In this document: one piece after another, positions 41,310-50,182 of the stretch
Layout: the number at the start of each line of letters is the position of its first letter
Position numbering within the stretch: the stretch's first letter is position 1
Origin: Emticicia sp. BO119
GTDB lineage: Bacteria; Bacteroidota; Bacteroidia; Cytophagales; Spirosomataceae
Reading direction: 5' to 3'
Assembly (NCBI RefSeq): GCF_013912375.1
Contig: NZ_JACETV010000006.1
Span: forward strand, 186,001-250,000
DNA length: 64,000 nucleotides
Program-made: the position numbers and the translations under genes
The notes under the pieces: generated by a model
The model's database searches: none
Seen by the model: the letters and a program-made list of their open reading frames with translations, nothing else
What the model was told of the DNA's origin: nothing

Positions 41310-42590
41310 TCAATTACAGGGGTCTGCCGATACCTTAGCACTAAATGATGCACCTGATTCTACTTTAAATCCGGGTTTCAATAAAATAAACTTACCAGTT
41401 TCATAAATAATCGTAGATTCTGAAATAGTATTATTTGCCTCTATCAGTAACTTTGATTTTTTTATAGTATTAATAGCCAAGTCATCATTAACACTACTCA
41501 GCACAACCGCGTGCGCACAAGGGTTAGCTTGTTTTTCATAAGCAAACTGCCGTATTTCAGTAATTGTACCAGCTAAAAAACTAAAATTTAAAGTAGTCGA
41601 GTTATCAGGGGTAGTACAAGGTTCTCCACAAGGAAAACTATAGGTACTGAACGAGAATGTGCCAAATGAATATCTGTCTTCTTCCAGGCAATCTGCCCGT
41701 CCAAACGGGCACTCATTCTTAAACTGCTTTTCTCCATACAAAAATCTAAAACGTTTATCGTCGGTGTAGATACCCATGCCAAAATCATATTGGTTAGTCA
41801 TTGCTGCCCAGTTTTCAGTAGCCATATTCCAGAAATTTTCGTAGTTTGGTGCTCCCGGAGGCAAGTTTGTTCTATAATCAACAGATTGATTGGTGAACGG
41901 TTGAGATTCATTGTATGTCTGCCATCTTTCGGCATAAGCATAATTGAGATTAATAAATATATTCAATGATACTCCGATATTAGAGCTACTCACAAAATAA
42001 GGTATGTTTCGTGTCTGTTTTACTGAAAAATGTGCAGAAATCCCCTCTAAAGCTATCCAGTATTCGTTGTAGGCACCCGCTTCTATTTTTTTATAAATCC
42101 CCGAGCTATCTTTTACAAATCCCCACTCCCATAATTTGGCTTTCATGTATAAAACACCTGTATTTGCATCAAAATTGACTTCTTCCGGCAATCCTCCCAG
42201 ATTATCAGTATCAGATATATAATTGTTATAGAAACTCCCTTGCACCAGGCCATTCCACTCACGGGTAGCCCCACCCGCAAAAGGGAATACCTCTGTCAGG
42301 TACTTGGCATTGCTATAAGGCCGCCATGTCGGTGGCTGGTCTGGATAAATCCTTGTTTCAAAACCTGCCTGTCTGCCGGCATCATGGTTATTTATCATAT
42401 TAGCTCCATCAGGTAACCGGGCAAAATAACTGATAGCCCCTCCCATGCGTTTATCAAAGCCAATCTTTATTATCTGGTTATCTAAAAAATAGTGCAGGCT
42501 ATCTTCTGAAAAAGTAGTTTGTGAAAACCCCGTGCCATACACCATAAACAAAAATATAACCTGAAAATATTTTCTAAACATTTTCTTCAT
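41310..42590 (-). CDS. Hypothetical exported protein with a 3-coathanger-like C-terminus
   Basis: 426 aa from the ATG at 42590 (MKKMFRKYFQVIFLFMVYGT, signal peptide before FSQ). The ORF extends 21 codons upstream without coding appearance. The main body resembles a carbohydrate-interacting beta protein (YFARLPDGANMINNHDAGRQ, then WGFVKDSSGIYK). The last 60 residues TIIYETGKFILLKPGFKVES match the stack-type domain frequent in Bacteroidota secreted proteins. Likely an outer or extracellular protein. Confidence 0.7.
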   Translation of the reverse strand: MKKMFRKYFQVIFLFMVYGTGFSQTTFSEDSLHYFLDNQIIKIGFDKRMGGAISYFARLPDGANMINNHDAGRQAGFETRIYPDQPPTWRPYSNAKYLTEVFPFAGGATREWNGLVQGSFYNNYISDTDNLGGLPEEVNFDANTGVLYMKAKLWEWGFVKDSSGIYKKIEAGAYNEYWIALEGISAHFSVKQTRNIPYFVSSSNIGVSLNIFINLNYAYAERWQTYNESQPFTNQSVDYRTNLPPGAPNYENFWNMATENWAAMTNQYDFGMGIYTDDKRFRFLYGEKQFKNECPFGRADCLEEDRYSFGTFSFSTYSFPCGEPCTTPDNSTTLNFSFLAGTITEIRQFAYEKQANPCAHAVVLSSVNDDLAINTIKKSKLLIEANNTISESTIIYETGKFILLKPGFKVESGASFSAKVSADPCN

Positions 42591-42708
42591 GTGGTTTAGC
42601 GCATAAAAGGATAGTAAATAGGTGGCCCTATAGAGAGAATAACAGGAATACACGATCGTTTTTAATTAAAAGCACAATTATGAATATTCCATAAACTCAA
42701 ATTCCATT

Positions 42709-43020
42709 TCACAGAATCATCATACTGAATAGTTTTCTGCGTCTTCTTGATATAGAAAACTGTTCACCGCTTTTTAATAAAATATTGATTTCTTTGCTCC
42801 CTGAGTCAAACCATTCTATAGCCGAAAAATTAACTATATGGCTCCTGTTGACCCGATAAAAATTATAGCCTTTCAGTTTTTCTTCAAAAATCTGCAAGGT
42901 TCTTGAGCTTAATTCTTTTTTATTATCATTCAGGTAAAGCATAGTGTAATTTCCCTGCGATTCAAGGTAGAGAATATCTTGCGGGCTGATATCCCTTTTA
43001 CTGATTCTGATTGTTTTCAT
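42709..43020 (-). CDS. Stand-alone LytTR DNA-binding protein
   Basis: 103 aa. A LytTR domain only: ISPQDILYLESQGNYTMLYL, then YNFYRVNRSHIVNFSAIEWF and SISRRRRKLFSMM. No receiver domain. It lies 9 nt upstream of the start of transcription distance from the 510-aa adhesin-like gene (both minus strand) and could regulate it or be co-transcribed with it. Confidence 0.85.
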   Translation of the reverse strand: MKTIRISKRDISPQDILYLESQGNYTMLYLNDNKKELSSRTLQIFEEKLKGYNFYRVNRSHIVNFSAIEWFDSGSKEINILLKSGEQFSISRRRRKLFSMMIL

Positions 43021-43029
43021 GGCGTTATA

Positions 43030-44562
43030 TTATTTTGAATAGGAAAAAATCACACCTCTTAATGCCAAGTTCGTTCCCTGCCAGTTTGAACTGGCTTCCA
43101 GTTTCAGGTAATAATAAAATTTACTATTATCAATTACGAGATTTTTGTCAAATCCGGTTTGTTTTTCCTGAATCCCACTTCCCATGGCGCTACTTATACT
43201 TGCCTCTACCGTCCCTACCGCATTGGTTTGCTTTTCAACACTATAAAAAGTCAGTGTCATGTTCCCTCCGGTATTTTGTATATAATGCATAATCATTTTT
43301 CCCATATAAGCCCCATCAGGTAATTCTACCGGAGCAAATGCATATGCATCTGCGCTTTTGGTATCATTAGCAAATGCAATCAAGGCTTTTTCAACAATAC
43401 GGAGAAATGCCGTACTTGGCGTGTTTGCAGAAAGGATAGGGTGAAAACCCAAAGCAGATACATTATAATACGATAGTTGTGAAGTAGAACATTCTATCAG
43501 ATTACCGCTTTCATCTGTACATACATGGCGTTCTCCAGACCCTGAAAGAGCAGTAGATCTTAATACAGAAGCCTGCACCGTTCCCGTAGCAGACATACTC
43601 CCACCTAATCTCAGTCTGTAGGTAGTAGAGTTATTAGGTGTTGTATTGATATTCACCACACCATTTTTCTGAATCACCATTGCATTGCTTGGGCTTCCTG
43701 CATTCTGTCCGTTACCAATATAAAGTAAAGGATCAGTACTTACCCAGCTTGTAGCATTGGCCGCGCCAATCGGCGAATTATAATAGCCTAATGCAACAGA
43801 ATAATATGAGTTAGCAACTGTACCCGTACCTATAGCTGTACTATTATTGCCATAAGCATGGGTGTTTTCCCCAATGGCAATAGTACGGACAGACCCATCA
43901 GCAAAAGCCCCGACACCAAAAGCCATACCGCCGTTTCCGGAAGCATGAGCGTTTTCTCCGATCGCAATTGTGTTTGACGTGCCATCTGAAATTGCCCCGA
44001 TACCAAAAGCCATATTTCCATTGCCAGAAGCATGAGAGTTCTCTCCGATCGCAATCGTATTTGATGTACCATCTGAAATTGCCCCGGTTCCGATAGCCAC
44101 GTTTCCAATGCCGGAAGCCCACGAATTATAGCCTGTGGCAAATGAATGCAGTCCGATATTATTGGCATCCCAGGCACTTCCGTTCACAGAACCACATCTG
44201 AACGCACTTCGAGATGGTATCCACATCATCCGTGTTCCACCACCAGCCACAGGTGCAGTAGGCGGATTAGAAGTATTGTCGGCGGTGATCGGCACAAGTG
44301 TACTATAACTTGACCAGAACCCCCCGGGATTGGTATTTCGTATTTCTGTACCTCCGATCCCGGCAGTTGTCCACAAACTGGCAGGTGTTTGCCAGCTTGC
44401 TCTGCCCAAAGCATCAGATGTTAGTACCTTGCCTGCCCCCTCACCTATATTCATCATTCTGACAGGTACTTTAGTTTTAAAACTATCCGTACTTGCTTCA
44501 ATAAATTGTGCTTTAGCCTGAAAAGAAACTATGGTTATGAGAAGTAAAAGTATTTTTTTCAT
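43030..44562 (-). CDS. Exported protein with YadA-head-like (Hep/Hag) repeats
   Basis: 510 aa with signal peptide MKKILLLLITIVSFQAKAQF. Residues about 140-280 carry tandem repeats of the kind AIGENSHASGNGNMAFGIGA, the left-handed beta-roll of trimeric autotransporter heads. No YadA membrane anchor is at the C-terminus; instead a domain with ALGFHPILSANTPSTAFLRI follows. Known for adhesion in proteobacteria; here the anchor and trimer state are unknown. A promoter (44588-44595) and a 32-bp palindrome (44611-44642) lie upstream. Confidence 0.8.
   Translation of the reverse strand: MKKILLLLITIVSFQAKAQFIEASTDSFKTKVPVRMMNIGEGAGKVLTSDALGRASWQTPASLWTTAGIGGTEIRNTNPGGFWSSYSTLVPITADNTSNPPTAPVAGGGTRMMWIPSRSAFRCGSVNGSAWDANNIGLHSFATGYNSWASGIGNVAIGTGAISDGTSNTIAIGENSHASGNGNMAFGIGAISDGTSNTIAIGENAHASGNGGMAFGVGAFADGSVRTIAIGENTHAYGNNSTAIGTGTVANSYYSVALGYYNSPIGAANATSWVSTDPLLYIGNGQNAGSPSNAMVIQKNGVVNINTTPNNSTTYRLRLGGSMSATGTVQASVLRSTALSGSGERHVCTDESGNLIECSTSQLSYYNVSALGFHPILSANTPSTAFLRIVEKALIAFANDTKSADAYAFAPVELPDGAYMGKMIMHYIQNTGGNMTLTFYSVEKQTNAVGTVEASISSAMGSGIQEKQTGFDKNLVIDNSKFYYYLKLEASSNWQGTNLALRGVIFSYSK
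43850..44115 (-). repeat. Tandem coding repeats of the YadA-head-like region
   Basis: Near-identical DNA units of about 78-84 bp, including GAGAACTCTCATGCTTCTGG-like segments, encode the GENxHASGNGxMAFGxGA repeats. Three clear copies plus weaker flanking ones. Suggests recent duplication and possible length variation. Confidence 0.7.
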
Positions 44563-44587
44563 GGTCTGACCTGTTATTTGATTGATA

Positions 44588-44595
44588 CAAAGCTA
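44588..44595 (-). promoter_or_regulatory. -7 box of the adhesin-like gene
   Basis: TAGCTTTG on the minus strand, 26 nt upstream of the start codon. The palindrome at 44611-44642 overlaps the -33 position. Confidence 0.6.
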
Positions 44596-44610
44596 ACCCA
44601 TAAAAAAGCA

Positions 44611-44642
44611 CTATGCACCTACTAAAGTTAGTAGGTGCATAG
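44611..44642. promoter_or_regulatory. 32-bp palindrome, probable response-regulator operator
   Basis: A perfect inverted repeat with 15-nt arms, core CTACTAA-AG-TTAGTAG. The same core lies at 46161-46176, upstream of the response regulator gene. In both cases the core sits about 50 nt from a start codon. It also sits 13 nt past the stop codon of the 251-aa gene, so it could also act as a terminator. Confidence 0.65.
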
Positions 44643-44655
44643 CCAATAAAATTCT

Positions 44656-45411
44656 CTATTTTTTGTAATACAATTGCTTTTTACCCGTTTTCAAGTCAGT
44701 CAGTAGCAAAGCCCCTTTTTCTATATAATATTTTGAGTTAGCTATATCTGTTACCTTCCCGTTAATTTTTAATCTCCAGTAAAATATATTACCTTTAGTG
44801 TACCACCTTGCTCCTAAAGCCTTTGCTTCAGCAATCATTTGATTCCCCCCACTCTCTGACCTACCCGAACTATTTGGCCCACTCACGTACGAGCTTCCCC
44901 CTCCATCATCAATAGTACCATCTGCATTGAGTATAATACCACTACTCGAACCTCCATAAAAACCGCCACCACTCGAATAATTTTCTTCAATCACCCATTT
45001 ACCAACCAGCGTCGGGTCTCTGTACAGTCCATCTGAGCTGACGGTATTCATCTGAGTTGTCTTTTTATTGAATGTACCATTTAAAATCACCTGTCCGTTA
45101 TAGCTGACCTGCTGAGAAATTTGATCATTTGTAATCTGCATCGAAAAATTAAATACTGTCCCATCTTTATAGGTTAATATTCCTGTAGCACTCGCACCTC
45201 TGGTACTGCCTTTTAATACATAATCATCCTTAGAACCATTTACCATAACATTGAGTTGCCCGTCAATACTATTGGTGGCTGTTACTTTCAGGTTCATTTC
45301 AGCCGGAAGTGTCCCATTTGCATTTTGCAGATTTCCTTGCCAGACTCCCGCAAAAGATTGAGCCGTAGCATAATTACTTATAGAGAAGAGAATCAGTATA
45401 ATGTATTTCAT
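44656..45411 (-). CDS. Hypothetical exported protein (251 aa)
   Basis: Signal peptide MKYIILILFSISNYATAQSF. The sequence has a lipocalin/TIGR-like beta pattern: GVWQGNLQNANGTLPAEMNL, then DYVLKGSTRGASATGILTYK and a Gly/Ser-rich middle (GGGFYGGSSSGIILNADGTI). No catalytic residues recognised. It lies between the response regulator and the adhesin-like gene. Confidence 0.65.
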   Translation of the reverse strand: MKYIILILFSISNYATAQSFAGVWQGNLQNANGTLPAEMNLKVTATNSIDGQLNVMVNGSKDDYVLKGSTRGASATGILTYKDGTVFNFSMQITNDQISQQVSYNGQVILNGTFNKKTTQMNTVSSDGLYRDPTLVGKWVIEENYSSGGGFYGGSSSGIILNADGTIDDGGGSSYVSGPNSSGRSESGGNQMIAEAKALGARWYTKGNIFYWRLKINGKVTDIANSKYYIEKGALLLTDLKTGKKQLYYKK

Positions 45412-45470
45412 GGTCGTGTTTAACTTAAAACCATCGAGGCGGTCTCGAAAGTCTATGCGATAAAATATAT

Positions 45471-46109
45471 TTAAACAATCTGCCGTTTTACTGCTTTTGA
45501 GATAGCCTCTGTTGCAGAGTTTACATGTAATTTCCTGTAGATATTCTTCAAATGAAAATTAACGGTAGAGATACTTATTTTACATTCATCGGCAATAAGT
45601 TTATAACTCATGCCTTTTACCAGACAGTCTAAAACTTTCTGTTCGTTCACCGACAATTCCTTATATTCCTCTTTGGCAAAGGTCTGATTCTGCTGCTGAA
45701 ACATAGTCCATACTTTTCGGGCAATCACAGGTGGCATTGGTGAGCCACCCTGAGAAACCTCAATAATGGCGTCAATATACTGTTCAGGACTTGAATCTTT
45801 CAGAATATACCCGCTTGCTCCCGCGCAAATAGAGGCAAAAATCCGTGCATTATCTTCAAAAACAGTTTGCATAAGAATCTGCACCTCAGGGAATTCTGCC
45901 TTGATTTGCTGTACTGCTTCAATCCCCGTTATACCAGGCATCTGAATATCCATCAGTATTACATCGGGTTTATCCTTGCGGATAACCTTAACAGCCTCGT
46001 TTGCATTCGGATAAGCCCCCGTTAACAATAGTTCCTCTGCTACTCTGATTGTTTCAGCAAGTAATTCCCTGATTTCTCTAATATCTTCAAAAATGGTTAC
46101 ACGTATCAT
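45471..46109 (-). CDS. LuxR/NarL-family response regulator
   Basis: 212 aa from the ATG at 46109 (MIRVTIFEDIREIRELLAET); the 17 upstream codons belong to the leader. Phosphoacceptor D54 in VILMDIQMPGITG; C-terminal LuxR HTH SVNEQKVLDCLVKGMSYKLI and ISISTVNFHLKNI. Partner of the 1254-aa kinase upstream, with a palindrome at 46161-46176 in its leader, suggesting autoregulation. Confidence 0.92.
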   Translation of the reverse strand: MIRVTIFEDIREIRELLAETIRVAEELLLTGAYPNANEAVKVIRKDKPDVILMDIQMPGITGIEAVQQIKAEFPEVQILMQTVFEDNARIFASICAGASGYILKDSSPEQYIDAIIEVSQGGSPMPPVIARKVWTMFQQQNQTFAKEEYKELSVNEQKVLDCLVKGMSYKLIADECKISISTVNFHLKNIYRKLHVNSATEAISKAVKRQIV

Positions 46110-46160
46110 CGTAGTCGAGAGAGTTTTTGTAAAATTCACGATAATCCTTGTGCCTGACAA

Positions 46161-46176
46161 CTACTAAAATTAGTAG
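46161..46176. promoter_or_regulatory. Palindrome upstream of the response regulator
   Basis: CTACTAA-AA-TTAGTAG, a 16-bp inverted repeat 52 nt upstream of the regulator ATG. It matches the core of the larger palindrome at 44611-44642. Confidence 0.65.
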
Positions 46177-46200
46177 GATGACCCATTTGCTATCGATTCT

Positions 46201-49200
46201 CTATGCGCCGGTATTATCAAAAACAAAATTCAGTTCTATTTTTGTCCCCTTCCCAGCTTCCGAACAAATCACTACATTACCCCCTAATGCTTCGGCTCTT
46301 TTCTGAAAATTAAGAAGTCCGTTCCCCTGATGCATATCTTGTGTATTAAAACCTTTACCATTATCCGAAATTACCAGTTTACCATGCTTACCAAAAGCAG
46401 ATGAACTTAGGCAGAAATCAATTTTCACCTCGCTGGCTTCTGAATGTTTTGCAATATTATTAATAACCTCCTTAAAGAAAAAGTACAGATTACGCCTCTG
46501 TTGAGTTGATAAAGGCAAGGCAGGTATGCTTTCATCAATATTCAGGTTCAGTTCTATTTGTTTTGATCCAAGTGTCTCTTTAGCAAATTGCACCATACGG
46601 TCAATCCATTCGGCAGAGTCATCATTTTCCGGGTTCATGTCATAGACCGCCTCTCTTACCTGCCGCATCATTTCTCTTGAACGAGAGCTGATTTTACTGA
46701 ATATATCGGATGTTTCAGGTACAGACTTCTGGAATTTCATACGGTTTAACTCAGAAAACATGGTCAGACTACTCAATGAAGCGGCTAAATCATCGTGTAA
46801 GTTAGTCGAGATTTCGTTTCTAAGCATCTGCTGTCTTTGTTGTTCTTTCTGGCTTCGACGCAACTTGTCACCAAAAGCCACAGAAAATAAAACAATCTCA
46901 AGCATCGATCCCACCATCAGATAATATTCCTGATTCATGGCTGAAATAACATTCAGATTTTTTAAAGCTACGATAATAGCCGCTATTGAAATACTTACCA
47001 TCGCTAAAGCATAGAGCCATATAATACGGATATTGCGCGAAACATAATTGTAAACCATATATGCTTGTATTAACAACAAAAAGAAGGTAAGCCCGATACT
47101 GATAAAATTAGAGTACCAGTCATAATGGATTAATAAGATAAGACTGAATAAAGCGATTATATAGGAAAGCCATCGAATCGGTTTGATTAAATGCGGGAGA
47201 TTTACTTTCAGATTTAAAAATTCAATCGTAAAATAAATCATGAAAAAAGTAGAAATATTCAGAAATAAGAGATGTCCTCTGTCATTCAACCACGAGTTTG
47301 ACCATACGTATTGATAAAAGAACCCGTAAAGTACTGCTTGCAGCCCACCGAAACACAAAACATACAGAATATAAAAAACTAAGGATTGCTCGCGGATAAC
47401 CAGCCAGAGAAAGAAATTATATAATACAATCAGAAATATAAAACCAAAATAAATGCCCCAGATAATCTTGCGATTCGACATAGCCTGAAAAAGCTCCGAC
47501 TCCTGCCAGAAATAAACAGGAAACTTTAAATCTTCAGTACTTTTGCATTTCAGAAAGATAACATACTCCTGATTTTCAATCATATCAATTTTAAAAATAG
47601 GATTGGCATCTTTAATAGTATTCAGATGATATGGATAGTGGTCGCCTGATTTTTTTGAATTAATAATACGGTTATTCTCTACCACAAATAAATCAATCTC
47701 ATTGACCCTGCTATTAGCTATTTCCATTAACCATTGTCTATCCGCCAGATTCATCACACGCATCATAAGCCATACTGTTTTATCCGAATAACCAAAGTTT
47801 GGTATATCATTTAAAGTAGGTTTAAATCGGCTCAAAAATGCTTTATCTTCCAATAACGGTCTTGTATATTGGTTATTTTCATCGATAAATCCCTTACAGC
47901 GGTTGCCCACAAATAACTGATTTTCTTCCTTATTTAATGTAAAGTCAGGTGTAAATATACTCTTGGTAATATTATCCGGATAAAACCGGTTAACACCGTT
48001 CACGCCTCCGAAAAACAACTCTCCATCTGAAGTCTGAAAAGAGCTATAACCATTAAACTCATACGCTTGCAGACCATCATTCAGATTAAACGCAATAAAT
48101 CTCCCCTGTTTATTATCAAATCGTGCGATTCCTCTGTTGGTACTCACCCAAAGATTATTTTTTTTATCAATCTCGCAGGCATAAATAAAATTATTGGGTA
48201 GTCCATCTTCGGTAGTAAATGTTTGGATAGTTTTCTCTCTTAACAAATACTTTACAAGACCCTTACTCGTACCAATCCACCAGACCGACCCGTCTTTAGC
48301 TAATTGAGCACAGATGGGTATCCCTTCCTGGATAATCTTTATAATAGTAAAATGAGCAAAATTGTCTTTACTTTCCAATAGCCAGAGTCCTTCGTTATAC
48401 ACGCCAACAAAGTATTTACCTTCTTCTACTTTCTTTATCAGAGAAATTCTTTTATTAGGTAAAACCACTTTTTCCTGAAACCTGTAATTTTTCTTATTAA
48501 TAAAATAAATACCTCCTTCTGTCCCTGCAACCATTGATTCTCTGTCTTCTTCAATGCACCTGATAAAATTCGACAGCACAGCATCTTTTCCGTAGCTATT
48601 GTTCAGTTTCAGAATAGTATTACCTTTCATTAGAGCTAATCCTTGAGAAGTACCAATCCATAAGTTTTCTAAAGAATCTTTTTTCATATACCTAACGGTA
48701 TTAGAAGGAAGCGGATATTGCTTGTTATCATTATAAAAACTTTTTACAATACTCAAATCTTTATCATTCAATATCCATAAGCCGCTTTGTTGTGTACCCA
48801 GCAACAACTGTTGTTTTTTTTCATCTTTAATAATAAACCTTACAGAGTAGTTTAATAATTGCTTTGGAAAATCTTTAGGAAACGGAATTCTGAAACTGCT
48901 TAAATTATTCGGAAGAATCTGTATTCTGTCAATGCCATAAGGGTCAGTATTAACCCAGATAATCCCGTCATAGTCAACATATACCTGGCTTATTTCATTG
49001 ATGTACAGGTTATTTTTATCTAAAAATCCTTCATTTTTAATCTGTGCAAATTTCTGGCTGGCTATCGAGTATCTGAGCAATCCGTTTTTTTCGGTACCCA
49101 GCCACAAATTACCTTTTCCATCTGTATCCAAATCAAATACTACATTGATAAACTTATCTTTTTCAAACTCACTTATAAGTTTTATATCATTATGGCTATA

Positions 49201-49965
49201 ATCAAAACGCACCAAGCCTTCAGAGGTAGCAATCCATAAAAGTTGATCTACAGGAAGAATCTTAATAATTTCAAGAGGCTTCCCTGCCTTATTTTGAGGA
49301 TGATCTGAAAAAAAATATTCAATACTATATTTCTTATCAACAGCAGTATCCAGTCTGATGATCGCATCAGAACTATGAATCCATAATTTTCCCTGCTTGT
49401 CAAACTGTGTAGAATTAACAGTGCGGAAATAACTCGTTTTAAAAGATTGATTAGGTAATATCAGGTACTTCCGACCAGTTTTAACACTAAGTTTTACCAG
49501 ACCCTCTAAAGCCGACCAATACCAGACCATACCATTCATAGCTTTAATCGGGAAAACCTCGCTTTTAACAGTTTTGCCTTGATTGTCTGTAATAGTGTAA
49601 GCCTTAAAATTATTTGAAGTATAATTATAGTGGTTCAGGGCACTTTCTGTGCCTATCCATAAATCACCTTTTTCATCTTCAATGATTTTCTTTATTTCAA
49701 TACCATCAATACTATTATTTTTCTTTTTTGAAGGCCTGAAAACCGTAAAAGCCCCTCCGTCCCACTTATTTAATCCATCTTGTGTACCAAACCACATAGT
49801 GCCCCTTGAATCTTTCAGCATAGCCAGTACCGATCCCTGCGAAAGCCCCTTCTCAGTACCATAATGGTCAATCCTGTAATTCAGTTTCTGGGCATAACCC
49901 TGATCAAACAGAAATACTCCTGACAAGACAACCCACCTGAATAATAATATCTTTGGGAATGGCAT
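46201..49965 (-). CDS. Large hybrid-sensor histidine kinase: Reg_prop propeller, DISMED2/7TM, HisKA_3
   Basis: 1254 aa with a signal-like N-terminus (KILLFRWVVLSGVFLFDQGY). Many Reg_prop repeats (LWIGTESALNHY, MWFGTQDGLNKWDG) form a periplasmic propeller for about 650 residues. A DISMED2-like domain and seven membrane helices (MSNRKIIWGIYFGFIFLIVL onward) follow. The kinase core has His in STNLHDDLAASLSSLTMFSE and HATPase with KEVINNIAKHSEASEVKI and DNGKGFNTQDMHQGNG. The usual partner of Reg_prop is a Y_Y_Y domain; here a DISM-type 7TM module replaces it. It pairs with the regulator downstream. Confidence 0.88.
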   Translation of the reverse strand: MPFPKILLFRWVVLSGVFLFDQGYAQKLNYRIDHYGTEKGLSQGSVLAMLKDSRGTMWFGTQDGLNKWDGGAFTVFRPSKKKNNSIDGIEIKKIIEDEKGDLWIGTESALNHYNYTSNNFKAYTITDNQGKTVKSEVFPIKAMNGMVWYWSALEGLVKLSVKTGRKYLILPNQSFKTSYFRTVNSTQFDKQGKLWIHSSDAIIRLDTAVDKKYSIEYFFSDHPQNKAGKPLEIIKILPVDQLLWIATSEGLVRFDYSHNDIKLISEFEKDKFINVVFDLDTDGKGNLWLGTEKNGLLRYSIASQKFAQIKNEGFLDKNNLYINEISQVYVDYDGIIWVNTDPYGIDRIQILPNNLSSFRIPFPKDFPKQLLNYSVRFIIKDEKKQQLLLGTQQSGLWILNDKDLSIVKSFYNDNKQYPLPSNTVRYMKKDSLENLWIGTSQGLALMKGNTILKLNNSYGKDAVLSNFIRCIEEDRESMVAGTEGGIYFINKKNYRFQEKVVLPNKRISLIKKVEEGKYFVGVYNEGLWLLESKDNFAHFTIIKIIQEGIPICAQLAKDGSVWWIGTSKGLVKYLLREKTIQTFTTEDGLPNNFIYACEIDKKNNLWVSTNRGIARFDNKQGRFIAFNLNDGLQAYEFNGYSSFQTSDGELFFGGVNGVNRFYPDNITKSIFTPDFTLNKEENQLFVGNRCKGFIDENNQYTRPLLEDKAFLSRFKPTLNDIPNFGYSDKTVWLMMRVMNLADRQWLMEIANSRVNEIDLFVVENNRIINSKKSGDHYPYHLNTIKDANPIFKIDMIENQEYVIFLKCKSTEDLKFPVYFWQESELFQAMSNRKIIWGIYFGFIFLIVLYNFFLWLVIREQSLVFYILYVLCFGGLQAVLYGFFYQYVWSNSWLNDRGHLLFLNISTFFMIYFTIEFLNLKVNLPHLIKPIRWLSYIIALFSLILLIHYDWYSNFISIGLTFFLLLIQAYMVYNYVSRNIRIIWLYALAMVSISIAAIIVALKNLNVISAMNQEYYLMVGSMLEIVLFSVAFGDKLRRSQKEQQRQQMLRNEISTNLHDDLAASLSSLTMFSELNRMKFQKSVPETSDIFSKISSRSREMMRQVREAVYDMNPENDDSAEWIDRMVQFAKETLGSKQIELNLNIDESIPALPLSTQQRRNLYFFFKEVINNIAKHSEASEVKIDFCLSSSAFGKHGKLVISDNGKGFNTQDMHQGNGLLNFQKRAEALGGNVVICSEAGKGTKIELNFVFDNTGA

Positions 49966-50048
49966 GGTATGTGGCTAATTTTCAGATTTTTAGCAGAATA
50001 TATAATTGAAATTACAAAAAACTGTGTTTGCTACCAAATAAGCCCAAT

Positions 50049-50081
50049 AAAAAAGGACTGAACCCACAGGTATCAGCCCTT
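50049..50081 (-). terminator. Terminator of the TlpA-like gene
   Basis: Minus strand GGGCTGATACC, loop, GGTTCAGTCC and six T. Imperfect stem, about 100 nt past the stop. Confidence 0.6.
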
Positions 50082-50182
50082 AAATATATTTTATGTTTGT
50101 TAAGTCTTAAAAAATATTAATTCCAGTATCAGACAAAACAATTGATATACTGCAATAATTACTTAATCCCTGACTTAGTCAA

